NCBI GenBank assembly: GCA_963560005.1 | Contig: CAUWNG010000029.1 | Location: forward strand, 1 to 25,960 | DNA length: 25,960 nt | DNA from: CAG-273 sp963560005 | Lineage (GTDB): Bacteria; Bacillota; Clostridia; TANB77; CAG-508 | Direction: 5' to 3' | Shown here: positions 18,601 through 24,537 of the stretch, piece after piece | Numbering within the stretch: the stretch's first letter is position 1 | How the letters are laid out: the number at the start of each line of letters is the position of its first letter | Program-made: the position numbers and the translations under genes | The notes under the pieces: model-generated | What the model was told of the DNA's origin: nothing | Database searches by the model: none | The model's input: the letters and a program-made list of their open reading frames with translations, nothing else

Positions 18601-20206
18601 AACAGGTTACCGTGCCAAAACGAGGTTTGCCAAGTTTTATAATTTACCAGAACTACTGGCAATGTTTAAAGAGGTTGCAGATATTCAAACATCAGATATG
18701 CTTAATCTACCAGTACCAAAAGCAAACTATGAAAATGTTGTAGTAAAGCCAACAGAAATACAAAAAGAAATGGTAGCAGATTTAGCAGATCGTGCTGAAA
18801 GAGTAAGAAATAAAATGGTAGACTCGTCCATTGATAATATGCTTAAAATCACGAATGATGGAAGAAAACTAGCATTAGACCAACGTCTTATGAATGAAAT
18901 ATTACCAGATGATCCAAATAGTAAAGTGGCTACCTGTGCTAAAAATATTTATCGTATATGGAAAGAAAATAAAGACCAGCAACTTACTCAACTTGTATTC
19001 TGTGATTTATCTACTCCACATAATGACGGTAAGTTTAATGTGTATGATGATTTAAAGAAAAAATTAGAAGAAATGGGTGTACCAGAAGATGAAGTACAAT
19101 TTATTCACTATGCAAATACTGACATTAGAAAGAAAGAATTATTTTCAAAAGTTCGTAAAGGAATAACGAGAGTTTTGATGGGTAGTACACAAAAAATGGG
19201 GGCAGGAACTAACTGCCAAGATAAACTTATTGCACTACACGATCTTGACTGTCCGTGGCGACCTAGCGACCTTATACAACGCTCTGGAAGAATAATAAGA
19301 CAAGGAAACAATAATCCAGAAGTATTTATTTATCGTTATGTAACAGAGGGAACATTTGACGCATATCTTTATCAATTAGTAGAAAATAAACAAAGATTTA
19401 TATCACAAATAATGACATCTAAAACACCAGTAAGAAGTGCAGAAGATATTGATGAAACAGCATTATCTTATGCTGAAATTAAATCACTTGCTTCTGGAAA
19501 TCCTTTAATAATTGAAAAAACAGAACTTGATACAGAGGTTGCTAAACTAAAACTTTTAAAACAAAGTCATTTAAGTCAAATCTATGCCATAGAAGATAGA
19601 ATAATCAAATATTATCCTAATGAAATCAAAAGATTAGAAACAAAAATATCTAATTTAAAAGAGGATATAGAACTTTTAAAAAGCAATACAACAGGCGAAG
19701 AAATAAAGTTTGATAAGATGATTATTCAAGGAAAAACTTATATAGATAGAATGGAAGCAGGAAATAAAATACTAGAAATATGCAAAGGAATGACCAATCC
19801 GGAGCCAATAGAATTGGGAGAATATAAAGGTTTTAAAACAAGTATAGAATTTGATAAAATAGGCAGAACTTTTAATTTTATTTTAAAAAATAAATTATCT
19901 TATGAAGTGGGATTAGGAACTGATCCAAGTGGTAATATTACTCGTATTGATAATGAATTAAAAGATATAGAAGATACTTTAAAATCAACAATAGATTCAT
20001 TAGAAGATACAAAAGTACAATTTGAAAATGCCAAAGAAGAAGCAAAAAGACCATTCAAACAAGAACAAGAGTTAAAGGAAAAATCTAAAAGACTTGATGA
20101 ACTAAATATAAAATTAAATATGAATGATAAGGAAAAAGAAGTGATAGATTTTTCTGACAATGAAGAAGTAGAATGTCAAAACTATGAAAGGGCTTATGCA
20201 AGATAA
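12617..20206 (+). CDS. Giant fused N6-adenine methylase / SNF2-type helicase (TTG start), 2529 aa
   Basis: This is the large protein typical of Tn1549-like ICEs, similar in layout to phage P1 DarB, which protects incoming DNA from restriction. Order: N-terminal ArdC-like region (about 1-110); long hydrophilic linker (about 270-395) that overlaps tnpV; two related small modules (about 690-740 and 855-910); a methylase domain with EPACGTGNF from 1060 and NVPFGDF from 1124; an SF2 helicase with GAGKT (1732-1736), DEAH (1893-1896), ATGTPVSNS and SGRIIRQG (2223-2230); a coiled-coil C-terminus (about 2300-2529). The catalytic loop reads NVPF, not NPPY. The TTG start at 12617 sits 6 bases after GGAGGTG. 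Expected roles are anti-restriction and DNA processing during transfer; this is inferred. Confidence 0.92.
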   Translation: MARRIRDITALYGETLQDLTKNPEEWVSFMECAAMNYKYSFSDQALIYAQKPETIACAEIETWNKAFKRWVNKGATGIALLTEKNGYPYMRYVFDVSDTNSRLGKNFLLWTVTKAYEEYVIEALENRYGELEDKSSLANAIISSAYNMVEDNLPDYLEDLKQFSNNSVLGSQDDTHIKATYQSLLSNSVAFMMMKRCGIDPNEYFKADDFKDIKEFNTYDTITRLGIATSDISEMGLREIYSTIKNVRINEIDKIRTFDKENQKDYDISDNRNIESERSEEYERNNLHNAGRLQNTRPNATTEREKRGQWEIRIDEVKIPKRPQESIIHDTSNERPVDGTPIRDTGTSRNESGTISITDDETRKRDGRIETTRPNEMGGLDEQLEDISRGDSNERANLQLGVFDKDSSNCPYVVIDAKVNQILSFANLKVTNEEIKNYFETEKDRTKRAEYLKNAFDNVYVGIFIETELYGYKAFDNGLLIWIGNFLSRDTESFISWEDLTDHYNSMILLHQLYDRKQKLPTEKEQLSLLDLNEKQEKPELEFSQEFIDTFFQEQNPERKFYIYRQLQSSLSINENITFLKNLYGLSGSTHTVKGSGVGFDSSSKGITLYRGYEADEIEILLKWNTVEKRLKELIKLDCYLNPKEMEYYPKWLEEHENSQKAEYEDTLEQEEKNDTEIIEENVDYIEEYEYHLGDKVYIGADEYEIISFDDNTVRLYDYQYPLFNQEFSREEFDRKVQENPANDHLKVRKLKQEEQTPPNEYGEFNDEVDLVEHILHQHKIFDIKVNFNSDEEIVGYDDENEWVGKELYDFLFNQLFEYNDDGTVKLVDKNDIERLKEYQKKYEVVEKQKEELDDLIGEHLTIDNRKFIVDSINNDRVSLKDITFQGTTGFPIFRDESIDYVKELLAEKEKAEFVPAFEKKKKSRITTFDLHPEVKNEDRNNFHITDDMLGVGTDREKFNRNIAAIKVLKLCEKENRFATPEEQKVLSQYVGWGGLPQAFDDKNSSWSSEYLELKNLLDEDEYKSAMESTLTAFYTPPVVIRTMYKALEQMGMKTANILEPACGTGNFIGMLPDTLNECKLYGVELDKISGKIAQQLYQKSSIAVQGFENTVLPDSFFDGCIGNVPFGDFKLLDKKYDKNNFLIHDYFFAKAIDKVRPGGVIAFITSKGTLDKESPAVRKYIAQRADLLGAIRLPDNTFKANAGTKVTSDIIFLQKRDSITDLEPEWVHLDTNEDGIKMNKYFIDHPEMICGNMVMESTQFGMDSTCKANEDTTLEEQLNNAIQNIHAEIKEYEFDDIGEDEEDLSIPADVNVRNFSYTLVDNKIYYRENSRMYPQELPLTTQNRIKGLIEIRDCVRTLIELQTEDYPDEEIKQEQKKLNTLYDNFIKKYGIINSRANTSAFSNDNSFYLLCSLEILDENKELKSKADMFTKRTIKPNIQITKVDTAQEALVVSISEKARVDLDYMRQLCGIDMDKMLEDLEGQIFNVPIYGDPNVWVTADEYLSGNVREKLKIAEEFAKTDSRFETNVKHLKEVQPKDLEASEIAVRLGATWLPPEDIEEFIWYLLTPSWYVKDNVKVHYMESTAQWSIENKNYDRGNVKANSTFGTHRVNAYKIIEETLNLKDVRVYDYTIDDEGRRIPELNKKETAIAQAKQEQIKTAFEEWIWTDPERRQRLCKMYNEKFNSIRPREYDGSHIRFDGMNPEIKLRKHQINGIARILYGGNTLLAHEVGAGKTFTMVAAAMEAKRLGLCNKSMFVVPNHIVEQFSSEFLQLYPSANILVTTKKDFETGNRKKFCSRIATGDYDAVIISHSQFEKIPMSVERQTQILQKQIDDIMRSITDLKENHGERFTIKQLMKTQKSLETKLKKLNDTSRKDDVVTFEELGVDRIFVDEAHYYKNLFLYTKMRNVGGIAQTEAQKSSDLFMKCRYLDELTGGKGVTFATGTPVSNSMVELYTMQRYLQYAELEKRNLQNFDAWASTFGETVTAIELAPEGTGYRAKTRFAKFYNLPELLAMFKEVADIQTSDMLNLPVPKANYENVVVKPTEIQKEMVADLADRAERVRNKMVDSSIDNMLKITNDGRKLALDQRLMNEILPDDPNSKVATCAKNIYRIWKENKDQQLTQLVFCDLSTPHNDGKFNVYDDLKKKLEEMGVPEDEVQFIHYANTDIRKKELFSKVRKGITRVLMGSTQKMGAGTNCQDKLIALHDLDCPWRPSDLIQRSGRIIRQGNNNPEVFIYRYVTEGTFDAYLYQLVENKQRFISQIMTSKTPVRSAEDIDETALSYAEIKSLASGNPLIIEKTELDTEVAKLKLLKQSHLSQIYAIEDRIIKYYPNEIKRLETKISNLKEDIELLKSNTTGEEIKFDKMIIQGKTYIDRMEAGNKILEICKGMTNPEPIELGEYKGFKTSIEFDKIGRTFNFILKNKLSYEVGLGTDPSGNITRIDNELKDIEDTLKSTIDSLEDTKVQFENAKEEAKRPFKQEQELKEKSKRLDELNIKLNMNDKEKEVIDFSDNEEVECQNYERAYAR
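13461..13817 (+). CDS. tnpV: TnpV family protein, encoded in the +1 frame inside the helicase gene
   Basis: A complete 118-aa frame, beginning MKEITYTMQGDYRIPDLMLP and ending AEEIATKELIYN, recognisably the TnpV family of Clostridial transposons (motifs GDY-IPDL, MR-RYLK-H, DQM-WV--MN). It lies wholly within the giant helicase gene, in the +1 frame. The ATG at 13461 follows AAAGGAG (13446-13452) at 8 bases, a proper Shine-Dalgarno sequence in the middle of another gene. Codons such as GAC, CAC, CTA and ACG are commoner here than in neighbours, as expected of a doubly constrained stretch. The helicase frame here encodes a low-complexity polar linker. TnpV's biochemical function is not established. 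The longer frame from 13422 lacks a ribosome binding site. Confidence 0.85.
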   Translation: MKEITYTMQGDYRIPDLMLPQKERKEVNGKYALMRLRYLKDHKKALYTTLLMKDQLMEHLSEIQEQAETKVEQLVSQMMKQENVTEELKQQDQMRWVGLMNNLKISAEEIATKELIYN

Positions 20207-20231
20207 TTTGCACATTGGAACTACGAAAATG

Positions 20232-20256
20232 CTTCCTATAAAATATAAATAGGAGG
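20232..20256 (+). promoter_or_regulatory. Hairpin sequestering a ribosome binding site
   Basis: CTTCCTAT (20232-20239) can pair with ATAGGAGG (20249-20256), 8 bp including one G-U, around a 9-base loop. The 3' arm contains the whole AGGAGG site of the 110-aa gene, so translation would depend on the hairpin opening. Confidence 0.55.
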
Positions 20257-20264
20257 TGTTTTAA

Positions 20265-20597
20265 ATGAACTTGTTTGATGAAACTTTTATCAGGAATTAC
20301 TGTGAAGATAGTTTTGGTGAATTTGTGTCAGATGTCTGTGTTAGATTAAAAAGAAATAATATGTCATACAGATTAGCACAAGAAAAAATGGAAAAATTAC
20401 AATGTGATTTTCCAAAATTAAGAAAAATTATAGAAGATAATGAAAGTGAAGAATTAACGAAAGAAGAAGCAGAAGCATTAGGAAAATACTTGCGATCGGC
20501 AGATGACGCAAGATGGGAAGAAGCAAAGGAATTATTTTTAGTGGGTATGAGGGAATCTTATTACCTTTTTAAATTGCTACGAATAATTAAAAAATAA
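20265..20597 (+). CDS. Hypothetical helical protein, 110 aa
   Basis: I do not recognise a named family. The protein is acidic and almost entirely helical, with FLVGMRESYYLFKLLRIIKK at its end; small proteins ending in this way recur next to the helicase gene in related ICEs. No signal peptide, membrane segment or catalytic motif is seen. The ATG at 20265 has AGGAGG 8 bases upstream, sequestered in a hairpin (20232-20256). A strong terminator follows immediately, so it is the last gene of the helicase transcription unit. Confidence 0.72.
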   Translation: MNLFDETFIRNYCEDSFGEFVSDVCVRLKRNNMSYRLAQEKMEKLQCDFPKLRKIIEDNESEELTKEEAEALGKYLRSADDARWEEAKELFLVGMRESYYLFKLLRIIKK

Positions 20598-20608
20598 AAA
20601 TAGTAAAG

Positions 20609-20642
20609 AGCGATTTTAGTATAAAACTAGAATCGCTTTTTT
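20609..20642 (+). terminator. Rho-independent terminator after the 110-aa gene
   Basis: AGCGATTTTAGT (20609-20620) pairs with ACTAGAATCGCT (20626-20637) over 12 bp with one G-U pair, followed by a T run to 20642. Confidence 0.88.
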
Positions 20643-20662
20643 AGATTGGAGGGAATAATAAT

Positions 20663-20878
20663 ATGAAAACTTATAAAGTTGAAATTGAAGAAATATTACA
20701 AAATGTTTATGACATTGAGGCTAATTCTCTTGAAGAAGCAATAAATATTGCAGAGGAAAGATATCGCAATGAAGAATATATATTGGAAGCAGAAGATTTA
20801 AAGAAAACTAATTTTAGAGAATATCAAGATGAAATTACTAGAGATGAAAAGCCAAAGAAAAAAGAACTGGAAAGGTAG
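20663..20878 (+). CDS. DpnD/PcfM-like small protein, 71 aa
   Basis: The N-terminal pattern KTYKVEIEEILQNVYDIEANSLEEAI with a following helix (AEERYRNEEY) matches the DpnD/PcfM-like family found in conjugative plasmids and ICEs, whose function is not established. The C-terminus is lysine-rich (KPKKKELER). The ATG at 20663 follows GGAGGG at about 10 bases. It is the first gene after the terminator at 20609-20642 and begins the run leading to the primase and the XRE regulator; any promoter here would lie within the terminator region, and I cannot place one with confidence. Confidence 0.75.
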   Translation: MKTYKVEIEEILQNVYDIEANSLEEAINIAEERYRNEEYILEAEDLKKTNFREYQDEITRDEKPKKKELER

Positions 20879-20887
20879 GTAAATAAA

Positions 20888-21235
20888 ATGCCAAATGAAA
20901 TGAAAATTAGAGAAGAATTGTATTCAAAATTGGAAAAAGAGTACAATTCTTTTATTGAAGATTTAAAGAAAAGTCCAGCAGAGAAGATTATTGATAAAGC
21001 GTATGAAAAGGTTATGAAAGAAGAATTATGTGCAATGTTTTATCCAGAATATGATAGATATGATATTGACCAAATAAAAGCGTTAAATAAAACAAAAGAG
21101 CCTTTACAAGAATTATATGATGGGTGGATGGATAATGATAGTGGCATACACCAAGCACTTGAAGATTGCACATTTGAGGTGTTGGAAGAATTAGTGCAAG
21201 AGCAAAAACAAAAAAATAAATCAATGGAAAGGTAG
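20888..21235 (+). CDS. DUF3848 family protein, 115 aa
   Basis: A small acidic helical protein with the hallmarks of the DUF3848 family seen beside the primase-like gene of Clostridial ICEs: an N-terminal LYSKLEKEYNSFIEDLK helix, PAEKIIDKAYEKVMKEEL, then a DIDQIKALNKTKEPLQELYDGW segment. Function is unknown. The start at 20888 follows AAAGGTAGG. Its stop codon overlaps a possible GTG start of the next gene, so the two are tightly packed. Confidence 0.78.
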   Translation: MPNEMKIREELYSKLEKEYNSFIEDLKKSPAEKIIDKAYEKVMKEELCAMFYPEYDRYDIDQIKALNKTKEPLQELYDGWMDNDSGIHQALEDCTFEVLEELVQEQKQKNKSMER

Positions 21236-21243
21236 TGATTTAT

Positions 21244-22203
21244 ATGGCTTACTACTCACCAGAGATTATACAAAAAGTAAAGCAAATGGACTTACTAACT
21301 TATTTAAAAAATTATGAGCCAGAAGAATTAGTACAGTTCAATAGAAATACTTTTATGACCAAAACTCACGACAGTTTAAAGATTTCCAATGGTATGTGGT
21401 ATTGGTTTTCAAGAGGAATTGGAGGTAAAAGTGCGTTAGAATATTTAATAAAAGTAAAAGAATATTCTTTTTTAGAAGCAGTAGAAACTATTATTGGTAA
21501 AGTTGCAGTTGTACCACCAAAAGAGTATAAAAGTTACTCTGTAAAAAAGGAAAACAGATTATATTTACCCAAGAAAGCACCTGATAATAACAAAGCCAAA
21601 GCATATTTAATTAGTCGAGGAATTGATGAAAATATCATACAAGAATGTATAGATAATGATCTGATTTATCAAGATTATCCTAACAACAATGTTGTATTTG
21701 TTGGATATGATAACAATAAAAATGCAAGGTATGCAATGTGTAGAGGAACAAATGAAAGTAGATATATGAAAGAAGCAACAGGAAGTCATAAGGCTTTTTC
21801 TTTTAGATTAGAAGCATTAGAGAAAACAGATAGAATACACTTGTTTGAAAGTGCTATTGACTTACTTTCTTATGCTACTTTAATGAAAATATATAATCGA
21901 GAATGGTACAATGAAACACTTATATCATTAGGAGGAGTTTATCAACCTGCCAAAGAAATAAAAGATAGTTCATTACCGATTTCTTTAAAATATTATTTGA
22001 ATAATCACCCAGAAATTAAAAAGATTATTCTTCATTTAGATAATGACAATGCAGGTAGAAACTCAACATTGGCAATTCAAACATTGTTAAAAGATAAGTA
22101 TGAAATCATTGATGATCCACCAAAAGTAGGAAAGGATGTCAATGATTTTTTATGCAAAAAATTAGGAATAAATCCAAAGAAAAATAGAGAAAGGGAAAGG
22201 TAA
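21244..22203 (+). CDS. DUF3991/TOPRIM-domain protein, primase-like, 319 aa
   Basis: These ICE proteins are thought to act like primases on the transferred strand; this is inferred from fold, not shown here. Residues about 35-90 form the N-terminal CHC2-like region (TFMTKTHDSLKI, WYWFSRGIGGKSALEYL) but without zinc-binding cysteines, as in DUF3991 proteins. The TOPRIM metal-binding residues are present: E202 in LFESAIDLLSYA and D266/D268 in HLDNDNAGR. The C-terminus is short and basic (PKKNRERER). I chose the ATG at 21244; AAAGG lies 11 bases upstream, while the GTG at 21235 is too close. Four bases separate its stop from the following XRE gene. Confidence 0.88.
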   Translation: MAYYSPEIIQKVKQMDLLTYLKNYEPEELVQFNRNTFMTKTHDSLKISNGMWYWFSRGIGGKSALEYLIKVKEYSFLEAVETIIGKVAVVPPKEYKSYSVKKENRLYLPKKAPDNNKAKAYLISRGIDENIIQECIDNDLIYQDYPNNNVVFVGYDNNKNARYAMCRGTNESRYMKEATGSHKAFSFRLEALEKTDRIHLFESAIDLLSYATLMKIYNREWYNETLISLGGVYQPAKEIKDSSLPISLKYYLNNHPEIKKIILHLDNDNAGRNSTLAIQTLLKDKYEIIDDPPKVGKDVNDFLCKKLGINPKKNRERER

Positions 22204-22207
22204 AATT

Positions 22208-22750
22208 ATGAGATTTGATTATTATGAATTAGCAAAAATTTTAAAAGAAAGAAGATTAGAATTAGGACTTACAATAAGAAATGTAGAAGATTTAACAGGT
22301 ATAAATCATAGCGAAGTATCACGAATTGAAAACGGTTTGAAACCTAAAATTGATATTATTGCATTGATTAAAATATGTGAAGTTTTAGATTTAGATTTTG
22401 AAAAATTACTGAAGGTAACTAATTATTTAGTTGACGAAGATTATAGAAAGAGAGGAATGGAAATGATGAAAAAGTTTAAAGTTTTATTACAAAAATCAAA
22501 ACAAATTGAATTAGAAGTTGGTGCAGAAAGCGAAGAAAAAGTAGCCGAAGTTGTGAATGATATTTTAGATAAAATTGATTTATTTGAACTAGATGGAATG
22601 GAAATATCAAACGAATTTACTGAAATGGAAATTGAAGAAATAGATGATAATGAAGAAGAAAAGGAAGAAGAGTTAGAAGAAAATGTAGATGAAAAATGTT
22701 GTAAGAGTTGCCCATATTTTTGTTCAGAATGTGGAAGATGTTTACTTTAA
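22208..22750 (+). CDS. XRE-family regulator with C-terminal cysteine cluster, 180 aa
   Basis: The N-terminal helix-turn-helix (about 8-62) has the XRE pattern (LAKILKERRLELGLTIRNVE, GINHSEVSRIENG). A helical middle part (about 75-125) is followed by a very acidic stretch (about 140-160) and a short C-terminal cluster of six cysteines: C164, C165, C168, C172, C175 and C178. Such spacing could hold zinc or an iron-sulfur group, hinting at sensing, but no known family assignment supports this. The gene directly follows the primase-like gene and precedes the candidate oriT, mobC and its terminator, so it may repress transfer genes. The ATG at 22208 has AAAGG about 8 bases upstream, inside the end of the previous gene. 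Confidence 0.85.
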   Translation: MRFDYYELAKILKERRLELGLTIRNVEDLTGINHSEVSRIENGLKPKIDIIALIKICEVLDLDFEKLLKVTNYLVDEDYRKRGMEMMKKFKVLLQKSKQIELEVGAESEEKVAEVVNDILDKIDLFELDGMEISNEFTEMEIEEIDDNEEEKEEELEENVDEKCCKSCPYFCSECGRCLL

Positions 22751-22850
22751 GAACAGGCTATCTTTAAGAAAGGTATGTCCTAGCCAGCACTGAATATATA
22801 CTCCCGTATATATTCGTATGTGGGGAAAGTCCCCAAACCCCTTATGAGAA
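22751..22850 (+). other. Candidate origin of transfer (oriT)
   Basis: Between the XRE gene and the mobC leader lies non-coding DNA with stacked inverted repeats: GGCTA/TAGCC (22756-22760 and 22781-22785), a perfect 10-bp stem with a TCCC loop (22792-22801 and 22806-22815), and GGGGA/TCCCC (22822-22826 and 22830-22834), followed by AAACCCCTTATGAG. G- and C-rich hairpins are rare in this AT-rich window. oriT regions of Gram-positive ICEs commonly lie just upstream of mobC. No nick motif can be assigned by eye. Confidence 0.5.
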
Positions 22851-22854
22851 TATC

Positions 22855-22889
22855 AGAGCCAATATTTAAAAATATGTTGGCTCTTTTTC
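22855..22889 (+). terminator. Terminator upstream of the DUF3789-like gene and mobC
   Basis: AGAGCCAA (22855-22862) pairs with TTGGCTCT (22877-22884) around an AT-rich inner region, followed by a T run to 22888. It would end the transcript of the XRE regulator. Confidence 0.75.
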
Positions 22890-22923
22890 TTATTAAAAAA
22901 TATGAGAGAAAGGAAAATGAAAT

Positions 22924-23079
22924 ATGAAAGAATTATTATTTTTTATAATGGGTTTGATCATTGGTGGTTTATCAATGACAACTCTTATGTGTTGTTTACA
23001 AATTAACAGAATAAATGAAATGGAAGCAAAATGTGCAGAGTTAGAAAAGGTAAATACGGAGGTGCAAGATGAGAAATAG
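22924..23079 (+). CDS. Small membrane protein, DUF3789-like, 51 aa
   Basis: A short frame beginning MKELLFFIMGLIIGGLSMTT, with one hydrophobic helix (about 4-26) followed by a charged coiled segment (INRINEMEAKCAELEKVNTEVQDEK). This matches small DUF3789-type proteins that precede mobC in related ICEs; the match is by pattern only. The start at 22924 follows GAAAGGAAAATG. It overlaps the mobC start by 11 bases, and the mobC ribosome binding site GGAGGTG lies inside it, so the two are translationally coupled. It probably sits in the membrane near the relaxosome. Confidence 0.7.
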   Translation: MKELLFFIMGLIIGGLSMTTLMCCLQINRINEMEAKCAELEKVNTEVQDEK

Positions 23080-23398
23080 AAATATAAAAAAACAGGTATG
23101 GCTTAATAGGGAAGAAGCAACACAATTAAAAAAGAAAGCAAAGAAAGTTGGACTTAATGAATCAGAGTTATTAAGAAATCTTATCATAGGTTTTGAGCCA
23201 AGAGAAAAACCGGGCGAAGAATTTTATGATACTATGAAAGAGATGAGAGCAATAGGAAATAATCTTAATCAAATTGCAAGAAAAGCACACTCACTTAACT
23301 TCATTGATGAGCCACTATATAAAAAAGAAGCAGAAAAGTGGAATCAGTTTATGCTTAAAGTAAAAAAGGAATATCTACTACCGAAAGAAAATAAATAA
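23069..23398 (+). CDS. mobC: MobC-like relaxosome accessory protein, 109 aa
   Basis: MobC proteins bind the origin of transfer and help the relaxase melt and nick DNA. The product starts with a basic ribbon-helix-helix-like segment (KKQVWLNREEATQLKKKAKKVGLNESELLRNLI) and has the family signature RAIGNNLNQIARKAH around residue 70, ending in a helical basic tail. The ATG at 23069 follows GGAGGTG at about 7 bases. Normally a relaxase gene follows directly; here the next gene, after a weak hairpin and 130 bases, is a carboxypeptidase. No relaxase is found within the window. Confidence 0.9.
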   Translation: MRNRNIKKQVWLNREEATQLKKKAKKVGLNESELLRNLIIGFEPREKPGEEFYDTMKEMRAIGNNLNQIARKAHSLNFIDEPLYKKEAEKWNQFMLKVKKEYLLPKENK

Positions 23399-23405
23399 TT
23401 TTATA

Positions 23406-23435
23406 CTATATTCTTCCATAATATAGATAATTTTT
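23406..23435 (+). terminator. Weak terminator after mobC
   Basis: CTATATT (23406-23412) pairs with AATATAG (23420-23426) over 7 bp with a CTTCCAT loop, followed by ATAATTTTTAAT. The stem is AT-only apart from its base, so the call is tentative. Confidence 0.35.
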
Positions 23436-23443
23436 AATTTTAA

Positions 23444-23452
23444 TGATATAAT
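23444..23452 (+). promoter_or_regulatory. Probable extended -10 promoter of the carboxypeptidase gene
   Basis: TGATATAAT (23444-23452) is a perfect extended -10. No good -35 is seen at 17 bases. The same string occurs in the promoter of the last gene (25211-25219), within a similar context (ATGATATAATTAG). Confidence 0.5.
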
Positions 23453-23531
23453 TAGAGCAATATTAAATTAAGAGTTTTTTAGTAAAATAGTAAACGCTAA
23501 CTACTAATATTTTGGAGGAAAAATTATATAA

Positions 23532-24488
23532 ATGAAAAGTAAGAAGAATAAAAACAAGAAATCAAAGTATATACTATTGTTTCTTTTGATTATAGTAATG
23601 TGTGCAATATTTTTTGTGCAATGGGCAATGAAACCCGAAAATTTTAGAGAAGTGAAAGATCAAATTAGAGAATTGTTTTTTGGAAGTAAGATAGAAGATT
23701 CTTATAATGCAAAATCTCTTATTATGGTTGATCTTTCAAATGATGAAAACTTTATATCAAAAAAGGCAGAAGAAAAACAATTACCTGCAAGTTTAGCAAA
23801 ATTATATGTTATTGAATATGCAACAACTTTAACAGACTTAGATGATATTGTTTTAGCAGATTATGAAGCACTCTCACTAACAAAGCAAGGCTCATCTGTT
23901 GCTAATATTAAAGAAACAAATTATTATATTCATAATTTGTTTGCTGCAATGTTAGTGCCATCCGGAAATGACGCTGCATACGTTGTTGCAGATTACTGTG
24001 GTGGCATTATTTCTCCAAATACTAAAACAAGTCAAGAACGTGTAGAAGTGTTTATGGAGAACTTAAATTTATATTTAAAAGAACAAGGATATGATGACAC
24101 CGTATTATATGATCCTAGTGGTTTTGATACAGAAGCACGCACAACTGTATTAGATTTAAAAGAGGTTACAAAAAAATTATTGGAATATGAATGGTTTAGA
24201 GATATAGTATCGCAAACTTCTTATACGGCTACTTTACCAGATGGAAGTACGCAAACGTGGAAGAACACAAATACTTTTCTTGATCCTACATCAGAATATT
24301 ATAATGAAAATGTAATCGGAGTTAAAACAGGATCATTATCTGACGATTATAATCTAGTAGTATTATATAAAATGCACGGAAAAGAATTCCTAATATGTAG
24401 TTTAGGATCACAGTCAGATTATTCAAGATATGATGATGTTAATTATATTTTAAAAACAATAGATGAGTCAGATTACTTAAAAAAATAG
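23532..24488 (+). CDS. Membrane-anchored D-alanyl-D-alanine carboxypeptidase homologue (peptidase S11)
   Basis: S11 enzymes (DacA/PBP5 type) remove the terminal D-Ala of peptidoglycan side chains at the outer membrane face. The 318-aa protein has a basic N-terminus, one membrane anchor (about 12-31) and a catalytic domain with all three active-site motifs: S87-x-x-K90 in PASLAK, S144-G145-N146 in VPSGNDA, and K265-T266-G267 in VKTGS. Unlike housekeeping DacA it has an N-terminal signal anchor and lacks a C-terminal amphipathic helix. The ATG at 23532 follows GGAGGAAAA, at somewhat long spacing. It is followed after 49 bases by a VanZ homologue, so a role in cell-wall antibiotic resistance or in wall remodelling during mating is possible. 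Confidence 0.87.
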   Translation: MKSKKNKNKKSKYILLFLLIIVMCAIFFVQWAMKPENFREVKDQIRELFFGSKIEDSYNAKSLIMVDLSNDENFISKKAEEKQLPASLAKLYVIEYATTLTDLDDIVLADYEALSLTKQGSSVANIKETNYYIHNLFAAMLVPSGNDAAYVVADYCGGIISPNTKTSQERVEVFMENLNLYLKEQGYDDTVLYDPSGFDTEARTTVLDLKEVTKKLLEYEWFRDIVSQTSYTATLPDGSTQTWKNTNTFLDPTSEYYNENVIGVKTGSLSDDYNLVVLYKMHGKEFLICSLGSQSDYSRYDDVNYILKTIDESDYLKK

Positions 24489-24537
24489 TAAATATAATTT
24501 TGAGAAAAAACTACTTATTAAGTAAGGAGATTTTGAT

